Source: Chalara sp. BL73
Taxonomy: Eukaryota; Ascomycota; Leotiomycetes; Helotiales
Assembly: GCA_918026815.1 (NCBI GenBank)
Contig: CAKJVC010000148.1
Span: 124,001 to 188,000, forward strand
DNA: 64,000 bases
Direction of reading: 5' to 3'
Of the stretch, positions 11,222 to 23,050 are shown piece after piece (position 1 is the first letter of the stretch; every line of letters starts with the position of its first letter). The notes below the pieces were generated by a model. The model did no database searches and was not told the origin of the DNA. It worked only from the letters and a program-made list of their open reading frames with translations. A program made the translations under genes and the position numbers.

Positions 11222-12036
11222 ATGGATGCAACTACGGAAAAATTAAATTCTCTTCTGGAGAATCTAGATGATGAGATTGATGACTTGGAGGAAGCTCTCG
11301 CGCCGCTTCTCAAGCCAGTTTTGGCAGAGACAGCATCGAAATATCCATTACTCGACAAGGCGAAGCTTTATGTTTCTGTGACCTATGCTATTGAATCTAT
11401 GCTATTCTGTAAGCGATGCAAACTTAGTTTCAAGACTTTCTGACAAATATCTAGCCTACCTACGACTCAATGGTGTCAATGCTCGTGAACATGCTGTTTT
11501 CAAGGAGCTTACTCGGGTAAAGCAATACTTTGAAAAGCTCAAGAATGCAGAAAATCCTGTTGGTAAAAGAGAGAACCTCACACTGGACAAAGCTGCTGCT
11601 GCAAGAATAGTTAAAGCTGGATTGGTTAGTTGATCTTCGCCATACGGCATGTTCAAGTTTATCAAGTGCACTAACATTGCCTCAGGCTGGAAATGACAGT
11701 AAAGATGACGGATGGCAAAAGGAAAAGGAGAACGAGCGTGCACGAGCGCACATTAAGTTTGAGGAACTTACGGAAAAGATTAAGCAAGACGAGCTCTCCA
11801 AAAAACGCAAGGCGGAGGACCCAGGAAAAGAAGACTCTAGTTCTGACTCCGGTTCCGATTCGTCCGCTGATTCTCCAAAACAATCTGATGGCCCCAAGAA
11901 GAAGCAGAAGCAACAAAGTAGCTCTTCCCAGTCTCTGCCTACTTCTGGAGTTTCAAGTTCCTCGGAAACCAAAAAGCCCAAGAAGAAAAATAAGAAGAAA
12001 TCGAAGAAAAACAAGGGGAAGAAAAGTCAAGCATGA
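11222..12036 (+). CDS. LRP1: Exosome complex cofactor LRP1/Rrp47 (C1D family)
   Basis: Exons 11222-11408, 11455-11624 and 11686-12036 give 235 residues. The N-terminal 110 residues form the Sas10/Utp3/C1D domain ('LNSLLENLDDEIDDLEEAL', 'YVSVTYAIESMLFSYLRLNG', then 'ELTRVKQYFEKLKNAE'), all amphipathic helices. Rrp47/Lrp1 pairs with the nuclease Rrp6 in the nuclear exosome and is needed for 3' trimming of snRNA, snoRNA and 5.8S rRNA. The C-terminal half is Lys/Ser-rich with acidic Ser-Asp repeats and a very basic tail (KKPKKKNKKKSKKNKGKK), which fits RNA binding and nuclear/nucleolar location. Both introns split codons so that conserved residues join correctly. An upstream ATG at 11108 lies in the same frame but adds residues unlike the family. 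Confidence 0.9.
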
Positions 12037-12485
12037 TATCTAAACTCATCTGGAACAGACGCCACTTACGAAAAGAGCCTGGTTTTCAAAAGGATTTGCT
12101 TTGCATAGCGACGGCGTTACGGAATACCCAGTATCATTCATAAATGAGTAAAAGGTTGAATGAAATATAGTACAACCAACACCATTCATTGTTTTTCAGA
12201 GAACTATGCTTTGATGATTTCTTAATACCCGAGCGATTAAATTCCCTTGATCGTAATGTATGAATAGATGGTTCCAGTAACATTTTATTTCCACGCTATG
12301 TCCCCCCTTGCCCAATCATATCGTTTCAATGGCACGCTAGCACGGTTCGTCAACGATCCTTACCTAAACCTTGAGAGCTCAACTTTGCCTTCACCAAACC
12401 ATATCTCCTTTCAACACGCACACTCCAACGCTCCAAGCTATCCAACCACTTCCTTACCTATCACCAACTCACAACCCAAAACAAA
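12037..12485. other. Intergenic, LRP1 3' flank and MIX17 promoter
   Basis: The second half is C/A-rich with few G, as is common in fungal 5' UTRs, and runs into the MIX17 start. Two longer open frames that begin here only shadow the MIX17 exons. Confidence 0.4.
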
Positions 12486-13086
12486 ATGCCACGCCAATCC
12501 CGCGGAGGAGGAGGAGGAGCCCGGCGCCCAGTCGCTCCAGCTCCTCGTCCAGTCGCACCCCAACAAACTCGTCCCGCAACAACAGCCGCCTATCCTCCCG
12601 CAAAAACCACTGCCGCACCGCCTGCTGCCGCACCAGCGCAACAGGCTGGAAGCCAGGGACCCGGACTGTTTGGGCAGATGGCCAGTACCGCTGCGTAAGT
12701 TCTCCCCGATCGTCCCTTTCCCCATGGCAAAGGGACCAGGGAAATCGAGAAGCACGCCCCGGTCCCCGAAGGTGGGAAGGATTGAGAGCGATGGCTGACT
12801 TTTTCCGTGTAGCGGTGTTGCGGTCGGTAGTTCCATCGGCCACGCCATCGGCGGCTTCTTCGGCGGCGGCTCCTCAAGCCAAGCAGAAGCGGCACCCGCG
12901 CAAGAGAGCAGCGTCCAGGCTGCGGGGACCCAGGGACAGGCGCAGAATAACTGGGGCGCGAGGGATTGTGGAGTTGATGCGAAGCAGTTCACTAAGTGCC
13001 TGGATGAGAACCAGGGGAATATGCAGATTTGCGGGTGGTATCTGGAGCAGTTGAAGGCGTGCCAGGCCGCTGCTAGCCAATACTAG
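12486..13086 (+). CDS. MIX17: Mitochondrial intermembrane space CHCH protein (MIX17/CHCHD2-10 homologue)
   Basis: Exons 12486-12694 and 12813-13086 give 160 residues. The N-terminus is Arg/Gly/Ala/Pro-rich and low in complexity, then comes a Gly-rich hydrophobic helix ('VAVGSSIGHAIGGFFGGG'), and the protein ends in a twin CX9C domain: CGVDAKQFTKC and CGWYLEQLKAC (two C-x9-C pairs). This layout is that of yeast Mix17/Mic17 and human CHCHD2/CHCHD10, imported into the intermembrane space by Mia40 oxidation and linked to respiration and cristae. The intron (118 bp, GTAAGT...GTGTAG) joins in phase. The coding GC content is high compared with the flanks. Confidence 0.92.
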
Positions 13087-13800
13087 GCGGAGAGCGGTTG
13101 AGCTGGTGCATGTTGTGTTTCGTGTGGTCAGCAGAAGCTGTTGGTTGGTCCGGCATAGGCTAGCATAGCTTTGGGAGGTGCATCATAACGGCGAACAAAA
13201 TGTAATATATTGAGCATGGAATGATAACCACTCTTTCACACTTTCGGCTATAGCCTGAATGGAAAAGTGCTTCTTCTGAATCACTTCTACTTGTAGCAGT
13301 TGGAAATCTCGATATTTCTGAAGCATTCTAGGTGGAAGATGGCAATTCATGGCTGGCCCCATTATATGACTATTTAAAGTCCTGGGCGGTGGTCTACTCA
13401 GTTGAGAAATCATATGACACCAACTATGCTAGACCCTTGAGACAACTAAATCCCATGATACCAGGCAACAAATGTTCATCATAGGTTGAAAAGCACATGT
13501 TAGATAGTGGTTTAGTCCTTAAACAGCTCAAAATAGAAGTGGAAATCATAGCTCCATCAAGCAAAATTATACTTCTCATACGCTGTGGACAGCCATAGAG
13601 GAGGTCTTCCTTCACGCTGCTTCGAAGAACAAGGTTGTGTACTATACTCAGAATTTTGCATAAAAGGAGAATTTGAGCTTTGGGATATTTCAGACTTCTA
13701 TTCTCTTCATATACATATCTAGACCTCGGTCCATCCCATCACCAATTCTTCCGTCCCCTCTCCGCAATGCTCGACAAAAGAAACGGGCCCGGATGATAGT
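13087..13800. other. Intergenic between convergent MIX17 and ATP5
   Basis: Over 700 bp with only small open frames on the minus strand and no family resemblance. It holds the 3' UTRs of the two convergent genes. Confidence 0.4.
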
Positions 13801-14629
13801 TTACAAGGTGTCGGTAAGGAGTTTGTTCATCTTCGCAAGCTTCGCAGAGACGCTGAGATCAATTGTTCGGTCCCCGATCTCGACGACCAAGCCACCGAGG
13901 ATATCAGAGTTGACCTGCCCTTTCATTAGACTCCTTCCTTTCTTTCGAATATAGAGTTTGAGAATGGCATACCTTGTTCGTAACCTTCAATTTTTTGCCC
14001 TGACCAACATACTCACTCTTGCCTACCGCTGTCTCCAACCTCGACAATGTCTTGTTATCCAACGGACTGGCACTGGTAACAATAAGTTCCACCTCGCCCC
14101 TCTGCGCGCTCATCAACTCGCCAAACTTTTGCGCGATGCCCTTGAGCAGGTTCAAACGGTTGTAATCCGCGAGGGTCTCAAGGAAGTTCTTGACGGTTTC
14201 GCTCTTCTCGGCACCAATAGACTTCTGCAATTCGGCTACGATTTGAGATTTGTCGGAGGTCGTGAGGGTGGGTGCGAGCAAGATCTGAGCGAGCTTGGTA
14301 TCTTTGGAGTAGACGGACTCAAGTGTAGTCATGGCTTTGGCGACGGTATCCAGGGAGGAGGACTTCACGGCAGCAGTGTACTATCAATTCATCAGTCCAG
14401 TTCGGCGTATCTATATTCCACCCTTCACACTTCTCTCAATGTAGTGACAACATACCAAAGCACTAGCATACGTGCCATCGAGCCCGAACAACGCAACGGG
14501 AGGCTTGGAGTCGGCAACAGCAGGAGTAGCATATGAGCGAGATTGAGAGCTGGAAAGCACCCGCGGGACGGCGATGGAGCGGGTAGCAGAGCCTCGCGAG
14601 GCGCGGATAATTGCTCGACTCGAGAACAT
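13801..14629 (-). CDS. ATP5: ATP synthase subunit 5, OSCP
   Basis: Three exons on the minus strand (14456-14629, 13973-14380, 13801-13914) give 231 residues. OSCP is the peripheral-stalk subunit that joins F1 to Fo in mitochondrial ATP synthase. The N-terminus (MFSSRAIIRASRGSATRSIA) is a clear mitochondrial presequence. It is followed by 'PPVALFGLDGTYASALYTAA', the conserved N-terminal helix region, a helical domain ending in 'LADYNRLNLLKGIAQKFGEL', and the C-terminal beta domain with 'EVELIVTSASPL' and the signature 'GGLVVEIGDRTIDLSVSAKL'. All three exons join in phase and the length fits the family. Confidence 0.95.
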
Positions 14630-15055
14630 GATTGCGGAGTTCAATTGAAGTTGGGAGGGGAGATGGGAGTAGCTGGAGCTTTGGTTTGAGGTTCGGAATG
14701 GATTCGGCTAGCAAATCTTTGGATTTGTCACGTGGTTTTTGCTTGGCAGTTTAGAGGACTTCCCTGGCTTGCGTAACTCGAGGGTCTTGATAAGTGAAAG
14801 GTTGGTCACCGTCTTCGCAAATGGTTTTGATTCGCCCTCTATCGAAGAAGTAAAGAGGTTAAGTGTAGTCGCCTACATCTTCCATAGTTCTATTTGCTCT
14901 GTCATGTTCTATATTCTGGCTCTATTTACGTTTTTCTGAGCAATATGCTTCTATCCATTTTTTGGCAGCAATCCCTAAACCCCAAATCATATAATCTTTA
15001 AATCTGGCTGCTAATACTATCCTTTGTCTCTTTGCGCTACTATGTCAACTCTTCG
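14630..15055. other. Intergenic, ATP5 promoter and 3' flank of GH63-like gene
   Basis: About 430 bp with no supported feature. It carries the ATP5 upstream region. Confidence 0.4.
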
Positions 15056-18000
15056 TCATTGACCGTCAAGCTGCGCCTCAAACTCATCCGCCAGTTCATA
15101 TCCATCAGTAGATTGATTGCTCCTTACTCTAGAAAGTTGTTCTGAGACGTAGTTTGCGGTCAACTCATCAGCTTCTCTGCGTGCTCGCTCTCTCTCCGCA
15201 TCTTCTGGGCCGACAGAGTTGCCAATCGACCGTGCATCATCATCAAAATCGCCATTTGTTGAGAACTCAAAGTCACTACGGGCACCGATTGAGCGTGTCG
15301 TGGATGAACGACGCATCTTTGGACGATTACCTCCCTTTGGCTGCCCTGCATTACGTGTAAAGATATCATCAAAGTAATGTGCCATGCCTGTGGATGGTGT
15401 ACGAGGTGTTTGCGGAAGACGGCAGCTAATTCTGTAGATTTGTCAGTGTCTCCTGTCTTGAACATTGGCCTAGGTTAAGCTTACCCTGTATCGTGAACCA
15501 TTCTGGCAATCAATCCCGTCCAACCGCACTGGTGTGTGGCACCTAGACCTCGTCCAGAATCACCATCGAAGAACTCATAGAACCACAGGTTGTCTTTCCA
15601 GTGAGGATCAAAGTCGAGTCTGTTATCTCCATCATTAATAGCACGGCGTCCATCATCTCCACGAGCCATTAAGTGCTGCAGTCGGTGTTGGATCTCCTCT
15701 GCTATATGACCAAGATGCATAAGATCTCCAGAGCCCGTAGGACACTCCACTTGTAGCGATGGTCCATAGAACATGTAGAATCGCTGTAGAGACTCAACCA
15801 GCAAGAAGTTGACACACAGCCAGATAGGCCCTCTCCAGTTGCTGTTTCCACCAAAGAGTCCGCTGTCTGAGTCGCCTGGGATATAGCTGACCTTGAACTC
15901 CTGCCCGTTCACATCCATCTTCACTGGGTTCTTCTCATGATATTTAGACAAGGATCTGATTCCGTGATCACTGAAAAATTCTTCCTCATCTAACATGCGC
16001 TTCAATATTTTCACTAGGCGGTCTTTGCTGACTAACGATAATAATATCCGGTTGTCCTTTCCTCTCTTGGTGATGCTTGCCATATTCCTCTCGGCAACAT
16101 CTGATTTATTTGCGATGAACCAGTCGACGCGCTTCTTGAAGTTTGGTAACCTGTTAATAAGCTCCGGTTCTAAAGTCAGTGTAGCATAGAGAGGGATTAA
16201 GCCCACGAGGGATCTGATAGGAAGCTGCTGCGTCCATGGCCCTCCCCAAGATATGGCATCGTAGTAGAAGCCATCTTCCTCGTTCCACAATGACTTCTCG
16301 TCTTTTGAGCCTGATTTGTATGTCATCGCGTCACTGATCAGAATGAAATGCTCAAAGAACTTGGAAGCGATATCTTCGTAGATACGGCGGTGCTTAGCCA
16401 ACTCCAAGGAGATGTTCAGCATGCACAAGCAGTAGAATGCCATCCATCCAGTACTGTCAGCTTGCTCTAGAACACCTCCTGTTGGCAGAGGCTCTGATCG
16501 ATTAAACAATCCAATATTGTCCAGTCCAAGGAAGCCACCTTCAAAAACGTTCTTGCCTTCGGAGTCTTTCCGGTTTACCCACCACGTGAAGTTGAGAAGC
16601 AATTTCTGAAAGACTCGTTCTAGGAAGTCAAGATCTGAGCGACCATAGAGCTTCCTCTCAATTTTGAAAGTTCGGAAAGTTGCCCATGCGTGCACTGGTG
16701 GGTTAACATCCCCAAAGTTCCATTCATAGGCTGGAAGTTGTCCATTCGGGTGCATATACCACTCTCTGGTAAACAGATCGAGCTGCTTCTTCGCAAAGTC
16801 GGGGTCGATCATGGCAAGAGGTATACAATGGAACGCAGAATCCCAGGCCGCGAAGAACGGATACTCCCACGAATCTGGCATTGACAGAATATCATCTAGA
16901 TGCAGATGCTTCCATTGTGTATTTCTAACAGCCTTTCGTTCTGGAGGTGGAGGAGGTTGAGTAGGATCTCCATTTGCCCATTGATCCCAGATAAAGTGGT
17001 AGAACTGCTTGGTCCACATCATTCCTGCAAAGGCTTGACGCTGAATGTTCCGCAAATCCTCTGACATAGGCAGTGGGCTAATGCGATAGTAGAACTCGTC
17101 AGCCTCATCTTTGCGCTTATCAATAACTTCATCAAACTCTTCTTCATCCAAATACTCTCCATACTTCCTCGAAAGGCGGAATCGGACCACGGCACATTCT
17201 CCGGGGGCAACGCCTCCGCTCTCGGTAAAAGCAAACCACGCAGCAGACTTTGTACCAGTCTTTCTCGGATTGACTGCCTTCTTCTCCTTATCAACGATGT
17301 AGCGATGGAACGCATCTTTGACATAAGGCTGCTCGTTCTTTCCACCATAGAGGTGCTCGACGTTAGTGTCATTCTCGGTAAAAATGAGTTCTGGTTGAAC
17401 ATCTTGGCCACTTGGACCTACGCCAGGAGATGGCGAAAGTTGGAAATAGCGATCGCCGAGTTTATAATGCTTGCTATGGGCCACAGTCTCTGACAACTGT
17501 GTAATGGAAGGCTTCTTGTCTAACGATTCATGGCCCCAAGCCCAAGTGTTCCTGAACCAAACGTGCGGTATGATGTGAAGCGGTGCTGGCTCTGGACCGC
17601 GGTTCCAGGCAGTGACACGGAAAAGCAACTCCTCCGGATCATCTGTCTCCTTTGCGATCTCTATGTTGATATCCCAATATCTGTCATCATCAAATACACC
17701 AGTGTCAAGAATCTGGTATTCACGGTCCTGCTTTCCACGTCGGGCGTTCTCCGCAACAAGGTCCTCATATGGGAACTTCGCTTGAGGATATTTGTATAAC
17801 AATTTCATGTATGAATGCTAATTACAGTAGGTCAGCATGATTTACACTTAACTTGAATTTCATGAACTGACCGTGGGAGTGTTATCAATGTGAAAATGTG
17901 CCTCCTTAATGCTTTCTCCATGATTGCCTTGTGGATTGGATAAGCCAAAGAGTCGTTCCTTCAGGAAGTCACTGCAAAGCGATTAGCGATGCTGTAAATC

Positions 18001-18419
18001 TCCAAACTTCTAGGTCAATTGCCACCAACTCTTCTCCGTTCCAGAATGCAAAAGCAACGTTTTGTAAGCCGTGCGTGTCAGAGACACCCGCAATGCCATC
18101 TTCGCCCCATCTGAAAGTTCGCGATCGTGCGTGGTCGTGGGGAAAATCTGGGGCAAATCAGCATAAGCCCAGCAAGTGCAAATTCGGGCAACTTACGACT
18201 CCAAGCGTCCCCATCGCCACTGTAGTCTTCACGTACTGTAGCAGAATGTCAGTGGTTCAGTTGGCAGGTTGGTCTCTAGAGTATTGAGATACCTGTCGCC
18301 CATTGTCTTTCAGCCACATAAGAACCCCATTTCTTCCAATACTTGGTTCTTTCGCGATCTTCCTTTAGACGCTTTTCTTCTTCAGAGAGATACTCGTGGT
18401 CTTCATCAATCTTCACCAT
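15056..18419 (-). CDS. Glycoside hydrolase family 63-like protein (yeast YMR196W homologue)
   Basis: Six exons on the minus strand (18293-18419, 18197-18235, 18030-18147, 17872-17971, 15485-17817, 15056-15431) give 1030 residues with every junction in phase. The protein belongs to the cytosolic family of yeast YMR196W, which has a GH63-type (alpha/alpha)6 barrel. Visible hallmarks are '[21 protein letters not shown]', '[20 protein letters not shown]', '[10 protein letters not shown]', '[18 protein letters not shown]' and '[14 protein letters not shown]'. Acidic residues in the first and fourth of these are likely catalytic. The substrate is not established for fungal members. The last 130 residues are charged and Ser-rich, probably disordered. 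There is no signal peptide. Intron 3 appears to use an unusual GTTGGT donor, the only one that keeps the conserved '[14 protein letters not shown]' in frame. Confidence 0.9.
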
Positions 18420-18610
18420 GGTGACGGATAAGATTCAATCCGGGGAATAAACTTTTTTGCTGAGGCAGAAATGCTCGAACTCTAGTTGTTCAGAGCCAAT
18501 AAGCAGAAGAGTCTGCTCGTCTCGGGAGAGAGGTAGACAATCGAGAAGTATGACAATTGCACAACACCGAAGGGTGAATAAAATATCTCGACAAGAGTTT
18601 ATCTACAGAA

Positions 18611-18633
18611 TTGACAGGTTGACAGGTTGACAG
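18611..18633. repeat. Short direct repeat, TTGACAGG x3
   Basis: Three near-exact copies of TTGACAG(G) stand head to tail about 200 bp upstream of the GH63-like start. It could be a factor-binding cluster or simple slippage. I cannot decide from sequence. Confidence 0.6.
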
Positions 18634-19001
18634 AGCGAGTGAGCTTTAAGCTTCCAACAGCCTCAATCCAGCACTAAAGACGGTACCTGGATCGAATTGG
18701 CTGGGTTGTAAGCGGTGAGGCGGTGCGTGCTTGTGGGTGGCACTGATAGAAGGATTTTTTGTAAAGCCTCACCAGCTTTGACAACACCTTGACACCAGCA
18801 GGTTCTAGTTGGATAAAAGGAGAGAGAAGAAGAAGAAGCAGGTCTAGGATCTTGAGGATTGTGATAATAATTGGTGTTGTATCAGCGTATTTTACGTGCT
18901 ATGCTCTTATCTTTGCCTACCGGAGGGACATTTTCTAGTTGAATCTTTTTTTCGTTATCTGACGTAGTTGAACAATCACGTCTGCAGGTGGGTATGTAAG
19001 C

Positions 19002-19027
19002 GGGGGGGGGAGGGGGGGGGGGGGGGG
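19002..19027. repeat. G homopolymer (G9-A-G16)
   Basis: Nine G, one A and sixteen G in a row on the plus strand, in the intergenic region about 580 bp upstream of the GH63-like start. It could form a G-quadruplex, and its exact length is likely to be unreliable in any assembly. Confidence 0.9.
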
Positions 19028-21149
19028 TTGGTGAAGGTACCATTCCTGCCTGAGCTGCTGTCAACTCCCGAGCACGGGCGGTTCGAGGGACCTGAATAGC
19101 ATGCTGGCTGCCGCGTGCCAATTCATTTTTAGGCTTGAAACGGGAAGGAATTGCTTGGCTTTTCAGGGGCAAATGAATTGTTCCGGGGGGAACATCCAAT
19201 GCCCAAGGTCCAATGCCCAAGGCTCAAGGTCAGGGCCCCCTACCCCCTAGAACCACTCTGGAGAAAGCATGAACCTGCCCGCCGCATGAGCCACCCAGAA
19301 CATGAAAGACACCACAATGGGCTATAATATCGCAATCGGCGCAGCTTCTTATTGTCCTATTTTCGTTTCTCACCTGTTTGTTCTTCTTATATCCTCTACA
19401 TCCATACATCATTGGGCCTACTATACGGTTTATGCGTTGAAGAGGTGTATATTCCCTCTGCAGGTTTTCTACATGGAAAAGTCTCCATGTTGGTGAGTAC
19501 TTGTAGGCTTCATGTGCACTAGCCTTTCACAAGTTTTAACCCATTTTTACCCTTGATTCAGCATTCGACATTCATTCTGTTGATCAGATGGTATCGCTAT
19601 TCATTGTTCAGCCTCTATACGTATCTTGAGGCAGTGACGCTTAGTTGGATTTAAGTTCTTTCCAGCTGAACAGCATCCGCACAAGTTACAAAGTTGTCAA
19701 CCTGATGCTCGACGCCAGAAACCAGGCCAACTCCAGGCTCTCAAAATTCGAGAGTGGACCTCTAGCCTCACTGTAGTTCTCGGTTTTTCTATTGAGATAG
19801 ATGGCGTCTGCAGCACTTGCCTTTGAATGTTGAGAGGAGCTTCAAAGTTCAGCTATTTGCAGATTTGAACAGGGCAGGAGGACAAATCCAGGTGGCAGGT
19901 TGGTTAGAAGGGGGCTTCCAGTTCCAGCGCGACACATTTTCTGATTGTTGCATTGGTTCTGGGTACCAACACGGCATCGCGAGGTCTAACTCTATGCCTT
20001 TCCATTGCACGTTGGTAGTTAGCAGACTCTAACCAGCGTTATCTTGTCGTTCAAACAGCGGATGCGGGAATTATCTGACTCCACAGAAAACACTTCGCAC
20101 CGAATGCAATGTTACATTATTTTCTTCCGCAATTCCTAGTAAGATTGCAGTAGAAGAGGACGTTGAGAACCGACCAAATGTTAAGCAATTGAAGACGTTC
20201 ATGAACAGAATGGTTCGACATGCGTCGCTAAGCCAGAGCTTCGCCTTAGATCAGGTCATAGGATTCGAGTATATACTGAACTTCAACGACGCATGTATGG
20301 CACTTCTGTGGAGTTAACTGATTATTTTCCTCTATCGAGTCGCCTTCAATCACTCATCCATGGCCCATAGGAATATCGATATATCCCGGAGAGAGGAATC
20401 TAGACATACTCTCCTAGCACTGCTGCAGGGCCGAGGCTCGTTCCGTCCAGAAGTTCCTCATATGGCATGTGTCAGGAGCGTTGGACTCCCGTCTTACTTA
20501 CATTAGGAAGACAATACTCAAGGGGCGGTTGGCCCTTTCAGTCTTCCCCGCATTCTATCCCTTTTCAACACGCTACTGATGCAACCGGCTTGGCTTTATA
20601 TAATTTTCAGCCTCCTGTCAGTCTTGGGGATATTAGCTGCAGCTCAATACGATGTCGCTTATATAGTTCATATTTACTTGGGTAAAGTATTTAACTTAAT
20701 CCTTGAGGTTGAAGCAGTGAATGGTTGCAAACCTGGTGCTGACAAGAAGAAAAGCAGGTTTTATCCCCTATTTTGTGCCTCTCCCCGTTTGATGGTCGTT
20801 CTGGTTCAACACAACGCCGGTAAAGTGTTCCATATTTGCTTGTATCAGCTTGTCCAGCGCAAATTTCGGGAAGATCATCATCGATGCCTAGAAAGAATAA
20901 CACAGTACATCATGGAGAATGGGTTCTTTTCATTCTTACAAGCAAATCGGTGGCTAGTCTTTACGTTTCTTGAGCCGCCAGTCTTTTTTGACGTTACAGC
21001 AGTGGCTGAATCCTCTCCAGATTGTTGGTTAAGCATTTGAAGCCTGCATGCATATAACCAGCGGTCTCGCATGCCTTTGGCCTTCACAAACTTTACCTGT
21101 TCGGTTGGGTACCGTAGAGTCCTTCCTATTTCAATTAACCGGACTGGTG

Positions 21150-21156
21150 TATAAAG
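21150..21156 (+). promoter_or_regulatory. TATA box of the secreted cysteine-rich gene
   Basis: TATAAAG about 95 bp upstream of the ATG at 21251, a normal spacing for fungal regulated genes. Confidence 0.5.
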
Positions 21157-21250
21157 ATACAGCGATTTCCTCTACTCTCTTCTCTCCGCTCCTTTGTGAT
21201 AAGCTATCCTTGGTAATATATTGGAAACCCGAATACTTCACTAAAGCAAA

Positions 21251-21643
21251 ATGCGATTCATCCTTCCCATCTCCCTTCTCGCTGTCCCGGCTGTCCATGC
21301 TGCAGTTGGTGGGCGCTGCACTCCCGCCGGTGGTGCAAATTCTCGCAGCATCTGTGTCTCGACATCAGTTTGCCGCAGTTATGGAGGCACATATGTCAAC
21401 AATAGATGCCCTGATGACCCGGCAGATATTAAATGCTGCTCTGTCGATAACTGCTTGGATAACAGCAGTTTCTGTACCTGGACTGGTGAGTAGAACTGTT
21501 GTGAAAGCACATGATAGTGAGGGAGCAGCGCTCATCTCGGAGTAGGGGCGAACAATCAGTGTGAAGGGATCCCACAGGCGGTCTTTGTTAGTGGATACTG
21601 TCCAGGAGGAAGCAATTATAAGTGTTGTAACTATGGTGCTTAG
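21251..21643 (+). CDS. Small secreted 12-cysteine protein, duplicated 6-Cys module
   Basis: Exons 21251-21485 and 21546-21643 give 110 residues. A signal peptide (MRFILPISLLAVPAVHA) is followed by a mature part of about 93 residues with 12 cysteines. These fall in two similar halves, each with four spaced cysteines and a closing CC: the first ends 'CPDDPADIKCC', the second 'CPGGSNYKCC'. The spacing resembles the cysteine-rich N-terminal modules seen in some fungal secreted lysozyme-like and NlpC/P60-like proteins, but no catalytic domain follows and the gene stops right after the second module. It could be a free-standing wall-binding module or an effector candidate. The intron uses GTGAGT and TAG, and its acceptor at 21545 is the only one that keeps the frame and the second module. 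Confidence 0.75.
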
Positions 21644-23050
21644 GTCGACTTGAGGTATGGTACGGAAGATCCAAGATTCAGGCGTGGAGCCATTTTCGAG
21701 CCACAGTACATAACGATAGTGCATTTCATAGTCTCATATACAACAAGAACATATCGGCAATGTCGCTCAGCGTAATATTTATCATATTGAGCTTGGTTGA
21801 TCGTTTATAATCACAAGCATGTGGTCCACTGTTCTGAAAGTTGTGGCTGAGTTGTGCGACATCAGTCTCACCATCCTCAAATGCACCGCGCCCACTGCGA
21901 TCTTTTGCCCTCGTATATTATACGTAACATCAGTCATTCGTTGCTTGACATTTTCCAATCTTTGTACGATGCTGTGATCATATCGAATTTGGAATGGACT
22001 TCAGAGTTATGTACCACTCACCCGCGCACACATTACTTCAGATCTCACCAGGCATACTATCGGCCCCCAAGCAATCAAATGCTCACGATCCTCACGATCA
22101 ATGGAACAGGATCTTACGAACGATCTGACCATGACTTCCTTCTCGGGGATATGCAAGCACTGTCAGATCGTTCCGCCTGCGGTAATGTACGCGATCGCAA
22201 TCGCGACGCGAGCCTCAATCAGAGAAGAGCGATCCCATTGTTCAGATCTCGCGTATCCTTGGATGAGGAAGGAATTATCGTTGGATCAAACTCCCCGGTC
22301 ACGAAAGCTTTGACATGAGCTTAAAATTCCGGAAAGTCTTTGATTGGTCCGAATCAAAGTAAAGAATCCTCATCCAAGCGCTCTGATTTGTCAGTTGAGA
22401 AATAAGCTATTAAGGTTGGCGAAGCATTTTTGCTACAGATTGCTGTCGCTTCGGCACAGCCACATTCAGGAGGCCATGTTGGATCAATACAACTCCTTCA
22501 GCTCAGGGCCTCAAGGATATGGATCTGTCAAAAGCATCCTAGAGAGAGGAACATTCGTCCGTTCATTGAGCGCTCTTCGCGTACATGGGCCAACAGTTAA
22601 CCCCCCCCTACCGGGAGCCCAAGAAAATAGTAGTCCTTTGCAGCCCTGGTTCAGAGACTTGGACACAGCGAGTTGCCCATTTGGTATCAATATTGCCTCC
22701 TACGCTTACGGCATTTCTGCTCTGAGGGAGCCGAACCAGAGAAATCGAGTCATGAGGCAGATCCAGCGGTCTTTGTCTAGCGCTTTTTCTCATGGTTTTT
22801 GGATTCAGAGTGGGTGCGATACTACAACTTGAGTACTTGGCCATCCGTTCCTTTATCAGGTCGAGCAGTAGTGCCGAAGAAATCCAACAGGATATATATA
22901 TGTTTCATGCATCCCAGAGAATGAAGCTGTTCTCTATCCCTTTCAACCAATCTTCTTCTACTCACCTCATTTTACAGTGCCGGGCTAGTCCTTTCACTTC
23001 TATTTTCTCAAGTAATCTCATATTACAATTTCCAAGTCTTAACTCTTAAG
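21644..23050. other. Intergenic, GH16 promoter side
   Basis: 1.4 kb with no supported gene. Several open frames of 60-160 codons overlap one another on both strands without family signal. The last 150 bp hold a TATA-like run and a C/T-rich leader for the GH16 gene. Confidence 0.45.
22892..22901 (+). promoter_or_regulatory. TATA-like element of GH16 gene
   Basis: ATATATATAT about 150 bp upstream of the GH16 start, ahead of a pyrimidine-rich leader. Confidence 0.35.

Larger units (their letters stand above)
18420..21149. other. Long intergenic region, no supported gene
   Basis: About 2.7 kb without a recognisable gene. It carries the GH63-like promoter and 5' UTR side, a short direct repeat near 18611, and a G homopolymer at 19002-19027. 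The longest open frame (20579-21040, plus) has hydrophobic stretches but no family resemblance and no codon pattern like its neighbours. Confidence 0.5.

Noticed and set aside
12268..12895. Long frames on both strands over MIX17
   Set aside because: GC-rich coding DNA of MIX17 leaves other frames open; only the CHCH frame has conserved cysteines.
20579..21040. 153-codon frame with hydrophobic segments
   Set aside because: No recognisable family and no sign of splicing or conserved motifs; probably chance.
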